From NCBI GenBank assembly GCA_965277495.1, contig OZ255824.1, positions 2,666,001-2,730,000 on the forward strand: DNA of 64,000 nucleotides, in the 5' to 3' direction. A program made the translations under genes and the position numbers. Shown one piece after another: positions 8,667-16,052 of the stretch. This stretch comes from CAHJXG01 sp965277495. GTDB lineage: Bacteria > Pseudomonadota > Alphaproteobacteria > Acetobacterales > Acetobacteraceae. The notes beneath the pieces are model-generated. The model saw nothing but the letters and a program-made list of their open reading frames with translations. It had not been told where the DNA came from and made no database searches. Every line of letters begins with the position of its first letter. Position 1 is the stretch's first letter.

Positions 8667-9328
8667 CGGCCCATCACATAGATTATTGTGTAAACCATGA
8701 TCCAGATCAGGTCGATGAAGTGCCAATAAAGGCCGAAAATCTCGATCCAGTTCTGATGCCGCGACAGGAAGCCGGGGCGGCGCGCCATCCAGGTCAGTCC
8801 GGCCAGTATGCTGACGCCGGTCGTCAGGTGAAAGCCATGCAGCCCGGTTGCGACGAAGTACAAATTCACGAACAGGCGGGATTGCGGATCGCCGGCGAGT
8901 TCGTACGGCCGCGCCAGGATGAACGGCGCCATATGCTCATCCCAATCCAAGTACCATTCAAAGCACTTGAGGCACATGAACAAGGTGCCAAGCGCCATGG
9001 TCGCCAGCATGCACCTGACCATCAAGCGCTGCCCGCCCATGCGGGACAGCATGATGGCGCCCGACATGGTCAATGACGAGCAGATCAGGATCGTCGTGTT
9101 CGCGGCGCCGATCCAGAACTTCAAATGCATGGTCGCGGCATGCACCGAATCCGGATATTCGTAGCGCAGCACGAGGGCGATCAGGAACAGGCCGCCGAAC
9201 AGCAGCAGCTCCGTCAGCAGCCAGGCCCACATCCCAAGCTCGGCCGCGCGTTTCTGCTGTGCCGGGTTGCTGAACTGCTCGTGGGTCTTGATCCCTGTCG
9301 GGAGGCCGAGGACTGCTTCAGCGGGCAT
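8663..9328 (-). CDS. ctaE: Cytochrome c oxidase subunit III
   Basis: 221 residues, five or more membrane helices (MWAWLLTELLLFGGLFLIALVLRY; FVATGLHGFHLTTGVSILAGL; WHFIDLIWIMVYTIIYV). The GLHGFHLTTG and YWHFIDLIW motifs are diagnostic of heme-copper oxidase subunit III; the short version is typical of caa3 oxidases. It overlaps the end of ctaD by 11 bp. Confidence 0.95.
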   Translation of the reverse strand: MPAEAVLGLPTGIKTHEQFSNPAQQKRAAELGMWAWLLTELLLFGGLFLIALVLRYEYPDSVHAATMHLKFWIGAANTTILICSSLTMSGAIMLSRMGGQRLMVRCMLATMALGTLFMCLKCFEWYLDWDEHMAPFILARPYELAGDPQSRLFVNLYFVATGLHGFHLTTGVSILAGLTWMARRPGFLSRHQNWIEIFGLYWHFIDLIWIMVYTIIYVMGR

Positions 9329-10973
9329 CGCCAGGCGTCTCCATGGGATAGTCGTACGGCTGGAAATTGACGGTCGGCGGCGTCACGAAATTATGGGCCG
9401 GCGGCGGGGAGGAGGTGGTCCACTCCAAGCCCTTGGCGTCCCACGGATTGGCCGGCGCGCGCTTCCCGAACCACAGCGACCAGATCAGGTAGACCATTGG
9501 GAAGATGTAGCCGGCGGCCAGGACAACGGCGCCCGCGGACGACAGGATGTTCAGGAGCTGGAACTCCGGCGGGTAGTCGTGATAGCGCCGCGGCATGCCG
9601 AGGTAGCCGAGCAGGAATTGCGGAAAGAAGGTCACGTTGAAGCCGATGAAGATAAACAGGGCCGAGACCACCCCCCATCCCTCGGGATACATCCGCCCGG
9701 TGAACTTCGGCCACCAGAAGTGCAGCCCGCCCAAGAAGGCGAGCACGGTGCCGCCGACCATGATGTAATGGAAATGCGCGACCACGAAGTAGGTGCCGTG
9801 CGTGTGCTCGTTGACCGACAGGGTGGCGAGGAACAGGCCAGTCAGGCCGCCGACGACGAACAGGCCGATATAGCCCATCGCATACAGCATCGGCGTCTTC
9901 AGGCGGATCGATCCCTTGTAGATGGTTGCGGTCCAGTTATACACCTTGACCGCCGAAGGGACCGCAACCGCGAAGGACAGTACGGAGAACACCAGCGCCG
10001 CGGTGTCGCTCTCACCGTTGACGAACATATGGTGGCCCCAGACGAAGAACGTGACCGACGCCAGTCCAAGCGAGGCATAGGCGACGAAGCGGTAGCCAAA
10101 GAGCTTTTTCTGCGCAAAGGCCGGCACGATCTCGCTGATTACGCCCATGCCCGGCAGCACCATGATGTAGACCGCCGGGTGCGAGTAGAACCAGAACAGG
10201 TGCTCGAATAGCACTGGGTCGCCGCCCAAAGTGGGGTCGAAGATGCCGACGTGGAACGCCCGCTCGACCACCAGCAAAATCAGCGCCATGGTGATGACCG
10301 GCGTCCCCAGCATGAAGATCAGGCTGGTCGCGTAGTTGGTCCAGACGAAGATCGGCATGCGGAACCAGGTCATGCCCGGCGCCCGCATGGTGTGGATCGT
10401 CACGACGAAGTTGAGCCCGGTCAGGATCGAGGAGAAGCCGACGATGATGACCCCGATCAGCGCCGGGATGACATAAGTGTTGGAGTAGGTGGTGGAGAAA
10501 GGCGCATAGAAGGTCCAGCCGGTGTCCACGCCGCCAATCAGCAAATCGGCGACAGTGAACAACGAGCCGCCGACGAATATGTACCAGCTCAGCAGATTGA
10601 GCCTGGGAAAGGCCAAGTCCTTGGCGCCGATCATGATCGGGATCAGGAAGTTGCCGAAGGTCGCCGGGATGGACGGGATCAGGAAGAACCAAACCATGAC
10701 CACGCCATGGATCGTGAACATCTTGTTGTAGGTGTCCGACGTGAAGATCTGCCCGTTCGGCACGATCAGCGACAACCGCACCAGCCCGGCGGCGATCGCG
10801 CCCACCACGAAGAACACCGTGATCGCAAGCAGGTACAACAAGGCAATGCGCTTGTGGTCGGTAGTGAAGAACCACGACCGCAGCGTATGGTCCTCGTGCA
10901 AATAGTCGGGCGACCGGCCGATAGTGGAGCGCTGCGTCTCCGGATCGCGCAACGGGTTGTCGAGTGGACTCAT
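9318..10973 (-). CDS. ctaD: Cytochrome c oxidase subunit I (caa3 type)
   Basis: 551 residues from ATG 10973, which has an AGGTG-like Shine-Dalgarno site and lies 68 bp after ctaC; an in-frame upstream extension would have no homology to the family. Twelve-helix heme-copper core: TIHGVVMVWFFLIP with the heme a histidine, WFYSHPAVYIMVLPGMG with the CuB histidine and the Tyr of the H-Y crosslink region, WGHHMFVNG for the two further CuB histidines, and VAHFHYIMVGG for the hemes. It reduces oxygen to water and pumps protons in the inner membrane. Confidence 0.97.
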   Translation of the reverse strand: MSPLDNPLRDPETQRSTIGRSPDYLHEDHTLRSWFFTTDHKRIALLYLLAITVFFVVGAIAAGLVRLSLIVPNGQIFTSDTYNKMFTIHGVVMVWFFLIPSIPATFGNFLIPIMIGAKDLAFPRLNLLSWYIFVGGSLFTVADLLIGGVDTGWTFYAPFSTTYSNTYVIPALIGVIIVGFSSILTGLNFVVTIHTMRAPGMTWFRMPIFVWTNYATSLIFMLGTPVITMALILLVVERAFHVGIFDPTLGGDPVLFEHLFWFYSHPAVYIMVLPGMGVISEIVPAFAQKKLFGYRFVAYASLGLASVTFFVWGHHMFVNGESDTAALVFSVLSFAVAVPSAVKVYNWTATIYKGSIRLKTPMLYAMGYIGLFVVGGLTGLFLATLSVNEHTHGTYFVVAHFHYIMVGGTVLAFLGGLHFWWPKFTGRMYPEGWGVVSALFIFIGFNVTFFPQFLLGYLGMPRRYHDYPPEFQLLNILSSAGAVVLAAGYIFPMVYLIWSLWFGKRAPANPWDAKGLEWTTSSPPPAHNFVTPPTVNFQPYDYPMETPGDAR

Positions 10974-11040
10974 ACCGGCACCTGCTGTTGATCGGCGTAG
11001 GACGGAGGCGTTGCCCGCGGGACCGGCTCGCGGCGCAGTG

Positions 11041-11994
11041 TCATCGTGCAGGCTCCATCGCCGCACCGCCGCGGATGAATGCAATCAGTTTCGACATGTC
11101 CTCTTCCGGGATGACGCCCTTGTAGGACGGCATCACCTGCTTGTATCCAGCGATCTTGTTGTGGTCGGGGTTCAGGATCTTGTCGCGCAGGAACGCGGCG
11201 TCGGCGGTCACCGTCCCGCCGCTCTCAAGCGGCACTGGGGATCCGGCGAGGCCCGCAAGCGTCGGCGCGCGCACCGTGCTGTTTCCTTCATGGCAGCCGC
11301 TGCAGCCGAGCTTCGTAAACAGCCGTGCGCCGGACGCCTCGAGGCTGGTGGAAGTTCCGGCCTGTTGCAGCCACGCGGTGTAATCGGACGGTGTCATCAC
11401 CGTCAGCAACCCTCCCATGACCGAATGGTCGGTGCCGCAGAATTCGCTGCACAGGATATGATAGGTGCCGGTCCGGTCCGCATTGAACCAAATCTGTGTG
11501 TAGCGGCCGGGCAGGGTCTCCATCTGGATGCGCAACCCGGGAATGTAGAGCGAGTGGATCACGTCCTGGCTGATCATGTTGATCAGGATCGGTTCGCCGG
11601 TCGGCACGTGCAGGTCGTTGATTTCGGCCTGGCCGCCGGGATGCTGGAATTTCCACATCCATTGCCGGCCGATCGCCTCGATGCGGGTGGCGTTGGCCGG
11701 CGGGGTCTTGTGAATGAGGAACGCCTTGGCGCCCCAGGCGAAAAAGATCAGCGTCAGCGCAAAGGGGATCAGCATCCAGCAGAGCTCGAGCATCCGGTTG
11801 CGGCTGTCATCATAGTGCCGGTTGACCTGCCGCCCGTCGCGGTAACGCACGGCGAAGAAGGTGATGCCAATGAAAATCGGCACGACCAGCAGCAGCGTCA
11901 GCAGCGTGAACAGCCAGATGATCTGGTCCGTTTCGACGGCACTGGCCGAGGCGGCTGCCGGCCATATTTCCAGTGGATATGCGCCGGGCTTCAT
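11041..11994 (-). CDS. ctaC: Cytochrome c oxidase subunit II with fused cytochrome c (caa3)
   Basis: 317 residues. Two membrane helices lie in the first ~100 residues. The cupredoxin domain carries the CuA set: H in DVIHSLYIP and CSEFCGTDHSVM. A C-terminal class I cytochrome c domain follows (GCSGCH heme site near residue 237, distal Met in VMPSYKG). The fused heme makes this a caa3-type oxidase that can take electrons directly from alternative complex III. The start ATG overlaps the stop of the upstream small membrane gene (ATGA). Confidence 0.96.
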   Translation of the reverse strand: MKPGAYPLEIWPAAASASAVETDQIIWLFTLLTLLLVVPIFIGITFFAVRYRDGRQVNRHYDDSRNRMLELCWMLIPFALTLIFFAWGAKAFLIHKTPPANATRIEAIGRQWMWKFQHPGGQAEINDLHVPTGEPILINMISQDVIHSLYIPGLRIQMETLPGRYTQIWFNADRTGTYHILCSEFCGTDHSVMGGLLTVMTPSDYTAWLQQAGTSTSLEASGARLFTKLGCSGCHEGNSTVRAPTLAGLAGSPVPLESGGTVTADAAFLRDKILNPDHNKIAGYKQVMPSYKGVIPEEDMSKLIAFIRGGAAMEPAR

Positions 11995-12551
11995 GGGGGC
12001 GGCTCCAGGCCCTGGCCGACGGTAAGGGCCATGGCGCGATCTATTGGGATGCGGGCGCGGTTACGGGCGGCGTCGATGAAGCCGTAGCCGTCCAGCTTGC
12101 TGTCCTGGCCGGCACGCAGTTGGGCCAGGTCAGCCGGAGGGTTGATCTGCAAGTGCGGGTCTGGGGGGGCCACCGTCTCGACCTGCATGGCGGTCAGGCG
12201 CGGCTGGCCGGCGTTGTGCGCCGAAATCACCCAGCTTCGCAGCCCCACCATGCCGAAGATCATGCATACGGCCACGACGCCCAGCAGCAGCACGAGCCGG
12301 CCCATCATCCCGCCGCGCATGTCCTCCGTCTCGTGCCCGGCAGAGCGCGCGCCGAGGCTGGGCGACGTGCCGGGACGCCCCCGTCCGCTGGCCTCGTCCT
12401 CGCTGAAACCGGCATGGGCCGGGCGATGCGCCGACCGGCCAAGGGCGGGCACGAGACGGCTGACCCGGGACACGACCGTCAGCACGCTGAGTGCCAGCGC
12501 GCCGCCGGCGAGCCAGCCGATCCGTCCGGACGGACGCTCAGGCCGCAGCAT
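11991..12551 (-). CDS. Small membrane protein of ACIII-COX clusters
   Basis: About 186 residues from ATG 12551, which overlaps the end of actF by 14 bp; the longer reading adds a cysteine-rich stretch that overlaps actF further. Two hydrophobic helices (GWLAGGALALSVLTVV and RLVLLLGVVAVCMIFGMVGL) are followed by a C-terminal tail YGFIDAARNRARIPIDRAMAL. That IPIDRAM-type ending recurs in small proteins encoded between actF and the oxidase genes in other ACIII operons. Function unknown; a supercomplex assembly or linker role is inference. Confidence 0.65.
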   Translation of the reverse strand: MLRPERPSGRIGWLAGGALALSVLTVVSRVSRLVPALGRSAHRPAHAGFSEDEASGRGRPGTSPSLGARSAGHETEDMRGGMMGRLVLLLGVVAVCMIFGMVGLRSWVISAHNAGQPRLTAMQVETVAPPDPHLQINPPADLAQLRAGQDSKLDGYGFIDAARNRARIPIDRAMALTVGQGLEPPP

Positions 12552-13557
12552 GGCGAACCTCCCGGGACAGCAGGACAATGAGCAGCCCGACGAGCAGTCC
12601 GCCGATCCCGAACACGGCAAACCCATCGGCGGCGGTAAGCCAGAACCCGCCCCGGAACGCCGGGGTGATCAGCCAAAGCGCGGCCATCAGGTATGCCAGC
12701 AGCACGAGGAATGCGAGCGTCGCCACCGCCGTCGGAATCCGGCCCAGTCCGGACGGCAGCAGCGCGCAGCCGATCGTGACGGCGACCGCGGCGAAGGCCA
12801 CCGTGCCAATGCCGATACCCTGTATGCGCGCCAAGTACCACGTGGCTTCAGCCGGGAGGTTGGCGGACCAAATCACCAGGAACTGCGTGAATTGCATGAA
12901 CGTCCATCCCAGCAGCAGGAGCATCATCAGCAACCCGATCCCGGACGGGAGGCGGTGCCGCGCCGGCGTGCGCACTGCGAGCACGAACCCGGCCAGCGCC
13001 GCCGCCAGCCCCGCCTGTCCAAACATCAGCAGCGGCCCGGCCGCCGAGGAGGCCAGGCCGGGTTGCGGCGTCACGATCCAGTCGAACGCGGCGATGCTGG
13101 CGAGGACCAGGTATGCCAGCATGCCGAGCACGGCGAGCCCGCGGCGCGGCCGGGCCGGCGCATAGCAGAACAGCAGCGCCAGGCCGGACAGCACCAGCAG
13201 GATCACCACGTCGCGCGGCACCAGCGAGCCAGGCTCGGTCCACCAGCCCGGCAGCGGGTTGGGCAGACCGGGCCGGGCGAACAGCGCCGCGGATTGGACC
13301 AGCACCGGAATCGCGAACACCGTGCCCACCGCCAGCAACGGCAACATCCGGCGCAGCACCGGCAGCATCGGCGATCCAATGCCGCCTGAGGCCTCCATCG
13401 CCATCACCAGCGGCAAGGCCCCCATCGGCAGGCCCAGCCAAAACAGCCAGGCCGCGAGGTAGGCGGGCATGACCTCGGCGCCAAACACGGCCATCAGGCA
13501 GAGGCCGGCGATCGCCAGGATGCCGAGCCCGACGACAAGGAGCGGAAGCCGGGTCAT
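12538..13557 (-). CDS. actF: Alternative complex III, subunit ActF
   Basis: About 339 residues from ATG 13557, which overlaps the actE stop by 4 bp. It is almost entirely hydrophobic, with about ten helices in the pattern of ActF. ActF resembles half of the quinol-binding subunit ActC and sits beside it in the membrane part of the complex. Position between actE and the oxidase genes supports the call more strongly than any single motif. Confidence 0.85.
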   Translation of the reverse strand: MTRLPLLVVGLGILAIAGLCLMAVFGAEVMPAYLAAWLFWLGLPMGALPLVMAMEASGGIGSPMLPVLRRMLPLLAVGTVFAIPVLVQSAALFARPGLPNPLPGWWTEPGSLVPRDVVILLVLSGLALLFCYAPARPRRGLAVLGMLAYLVLASIAAFDWIVTPQPGLASSAAGPLLMFGQAGLAAALAGFVLAVRTPARHRLPSGIGLLMMLLLLGWTFMQFTQFLVIWSANLPAEATWYLARIQGIGIGTVAFAAVAVTIGCALLPSGLGRIPTAVATLAFLVLLAYLMAALWLITPAFRGGFWLTAADGFAVFGIGGLLVGLLIVLLSREVRHAAA

Positions 13558-14087
13558 CGCGCGGCGTCCAGCTTGGTCCGTTCTTCGGGCGGCAGGCTGG
13601 CGACCGCGGTGTCCTGGCTGCGCTGCAACGCGCGGATGTAGGCGACGATGGCCCAACGGTCGGCCGGCGAGACGCGGGTGGCAAAGCTGTACATCACGCC
13701 GTAGCCGTTGGTGATTGCGTCGTAGAACACTTTGCTATCGGCGGTCCTCAGCTTGCCCTCGGCGAAGGACGGCGGATGTGGGAAGCCGCGCTGCACGATC
13801 ATGCCATCGCCCGCGCCGGTTCGGCCGTGACAAGGGGTGCAGAAGATATCGTAACGCTCTTGTCCGTGCTGGAGCATGGCGACATCCACCGTGGCGGGGG
13901 GCGGGGCGTCGGGATGGAACTGCTGCCGGGCCACGGTGCCCTCCACGGGATGGCGCATGGAGCTGCCATTGGCAAAGAAGGTGTTGCGGTCCCAGGTCCG
14001 GGAATAACCCTGCGTATACATATCGAGGCGTTTGCAGCCGCCGAGCAGGGCTGCAGCGGCCAGCAACGCGGCGCAGGCGGTTCTCAT
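13554..14087 (-). CDS. actE: Alternative complex III, subunit ActE (mono-heme cytochrome c lipoprotein)
   Basis: 177 residues. The N-terminus is a lipoprotein signal (ALLAAAALLGGC) with the lipobox cysteine near residue 18, so the protein should be lipid-anchored on the periplasmic side. A single CTPCH heme site lies near residue 85 and a possible distal Met in YGVMYSF. ActE passes electrons from ActA hemes towards the terminal acceptor. ATGA overlap with actD. Confidence 0.92.
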   Translation of the reverse strand: MRTACAALLAAAALLGGCKRLDMYTQGYSRTWDRNTFFANGSSMRHPVEGTVARQQFHPDAPPPATVDVAMLQHGQERYDIFCTPCHGRTGAGDGMIVQRGFPHPPSFAEGKLRTADSKVFYDAITNGYGVMYSFATRVSPADRWAIVAYIRALQRSQDTAVASLPPEERTKLDAAR

Positions 14088-14644
14088 CGCGGCACCCGGG
14101 AAACGGCGAGCGGACGGGACGGCAGCGCGGACAGGACGGCCTCCACGGCGTCGGCGTCGAACCGGTCATCCCGAGCCTCGACCGCCACGAAGAAGGCGCC
14201 CGCGGTGACCCGGTGGAAGCCATGGATGTTGAAGGCGGGGTGGTTCAGCCGCGGCAGCCGGCTCAACAGCAGCATCAGCGCATAGGCCGTGGCGGCGCCC
14301 AGCAACATGCCGAACGAGACGCTGGGCACGACGAAGGACGGCCAGGAGAACAGCGGACGGCCGCCGATATCGAACCGGTAGCTCCAGATGGTCGCATAGC
14401 TGCACATGGCGAACATCACCGCTGCGCCAATCACCGCTCCCGCCACCGCGAAGGGATAAATTGGCTTGTCTGGCATCCGCAGCGCCGCAGCCGCTCCCGG
14501 GACCGGCACCGGGGAAAAGGCGTCAAGCCGGCCCAGGTTCCGGTCGCGCAGCCCGTGCAACGCGGACACCATGGCCTCCGGCGTGTCGAACTCGGCTGCG
14601 ACACCCCAGAGCGGAGCGCCGGATCGATGCTTCGGCTTAGCCAT
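14084..14644 (-). CDS. actD: Alternative complex III, subunit ActD (DUF3341)
   Basis: 186 residues of the DUF3341 family: a soluble N-terminal domain (WGVAAEFDTPEAMVSAL), then two helices (FAVAGAVIGAAVMFAMCSY and FVVPSVSFGMLLGAATAYALML), and an FFVAVEARDDRF segment. ActD anchors next to ActC/ActF in the membrane arm. It overlaps the end of actC by 8 bp. Confidence 0.92.
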   Translation of the reverse strand: MAKPKHRSGAPLWGVAAEFDTPEAMVSALHGLRDRNLGRLDAFSPVPVPGAAAALRMPDKPIYPFAVAGAVIGAAVMFAMCSYATIWSYRFDIGGRPLFSWPSFVVPSVSFGMLLGAATAYALMLLLSRLPRLNHPAFNIHGFHRVTAGAFFVAVEARDDRFDADAVEAVLSALPSRPLAVSRVPR

Positions 14645-16052
14645 GACGACGCTCCGGCAGGGTGGAGGACATGGAGCGCAGGCCCACGATCGAGAGCACG
14701 GGCACGTAGCGCAGCATCAGCAGGAACAGGAACAGGAACAGCCCGCCGGTGCCGACGAAAGTGGACACCCCAAAAAAGCTGATGTTGTAGGGATGCGACG
14801 AGGACGGCAGGAAGTCGTGCTGCAAGGTGACGACGATCACCATGAAGTGGTCGCCATAGACACCAAACATCACCAGCACGCCGACGATCGCCAGCATGAG
14901 GCCCGAGCGCCGCAAGGCGGGTATCCAGAACAAATGCGGAGGCAGCAGCAGGCAAAACACGACGGCCCAACCCGCCCAGGCGTGCGGACCTTCGAACCGG
15001 CGCACCAGCGCGGCCTTGTCGAATGACGAGCCGGCCAGCGCAGTCGTCCCGAACGAGGCCATGTAGCAATAGAGGTTCAGCACCGCGAGCGCCAGCAGCA
15101 GCCAGGCCATCAACTCGATATGCCGGGTGGTGACCAGCGGCTGGAGCGGGAACACGAAGCGCACCACCATCAACAGCACGCTTACCACCGCCACGCCGGC
15201 GAGGATGGCGCCGAGCAGGAACGCAACCGGCAGCAACGCGTCATGCCATCCCGGCTCGACCGTTCCCGCGAACATCACGGATGCCCCGGCCTGCAACGAC
15301 ACCACTAGAACCAGCCCGCACACGGCAATGGCGCGGTAGCATTGCCTCCAGCGCTGCCACTGGCCCACCGAACCGCGCCAGCCCAGCGCGGGGATGCCAT
15401 AAAGGTGCGCCTTGAGCCGCCGCACCCATGCGCCCGGCTTGTCCGCGCCTACGTCCATCGCCTCGATTGCCCGGTCCCGCATGGACGCGAGGTCGGGGAT
15501 GAGGCCGGTGAACCAGAGCAGGAACGACACGCTGAGGAATGAGACGATATCGATCGCGTCCCAATAAAGCGTGCTGCGGAGCTGCGGCCACAGCAGGAAA
15601 GTGTTGGGATAGGGCAGATTCCAATAGAAGAACCACGGACGCCCCAAATGGATGATCGGATATAGCCCGGCGGCGCACACGCCCAGCAGCCCCACCGTCT
15701 CGGCAAGGCGGTTCACCGGGCCGCGCAACTCCGCCCCCATCAGCAGGAACAGCGCCGCCACGGTCAGGCTGCCGGTCCCGACGCCGATCCACCAATCGTA
15801 TCCGACGATGTCGAGCGCCCAGGTGACGGGGATGTTGTTGCCCCAGACGCCGACGCCTTCCCATTCCAGCCAGCCAACGCTTCCGACCAGCACCCCGATC
15901 AGGCCGAGTGCTATGCCGAACGCCATCCACCAGCGCCAACGCGCCCGGTGCTCCATCGCGACGCCAGTGACGATTTTGCCGGTGCCGGCCCACGCCTGGT
16001 CGCCGGTGATCAGCGGGACTGCCGCACCGTGCGGGTGAACGAGCTCGCTCAT
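14637..16052 (-). CDS. actC: Alternative complex III, quinol-binding subunit ActC (NrfD/PsrC family)
   Basis: 471 residues from ATG 16052, which overlaps the actB stop by 4 bp; a much longer open frame upstream lies inside actB and is not real. About ten helices with the NrfD-family hallmarks FGIALGLIGVLVGSVGW, YDWWIGVGTGSLTVAALFL and PIIHLGRPWFFYWNLPYPN. This subunit oxidises menaquinol or ubiquinol at the periplasmic side and passes electrons to the ActB iron-sulfur clusters. Confidence 0.95.
   Translation of the reverse strand: MSELVHPHGAAVPLITGDQAWAGTGKIVTGVAMEHRARWRWWMAFGIALGLIGVLVGSVGWLEWEGVGVWGNNIPVTWALDIVGYDWWIGVGTGSLTVAALFLLMGAELRGPVNRLAETVGLLGVCAAGLYPIIHLGRPWFFYWNLPYPNTFLLWPQLRSTLYWDAIDIVSFLSVSFLLWFTGLIPDLASMRDRAIEAMDVGADKPGAWVRRLKAHLYGIPALGWRGSVGQWQRWRQCYRAIAVCGLVLVVSLQAGASVMFAGTVEPGWHDALLPVAFLLGAILAGVAVVSVLLMVVRFVFPLQPLVTTRHIELMAWLLLALAVLNLYCYMASFGTTALAGSSFDKAALVRRFEGPHAWAGWAVVFCLLLPPHLFWIPALRRSGLMLAIVGVLVMFGVYGDHFMVIVVTLQHDFLPSSSHPYNISFFGVSTFVGTGGLFLFLFLLMLRYVPVLSIVGLRSMSSTLPERRHG

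Noticed and set aside
9267..10211. A 314-residue plus-strand frame
   Set aside because: Antisense to the cytochrome oxidase subunit I gene, with composition typical of a shadow frame.
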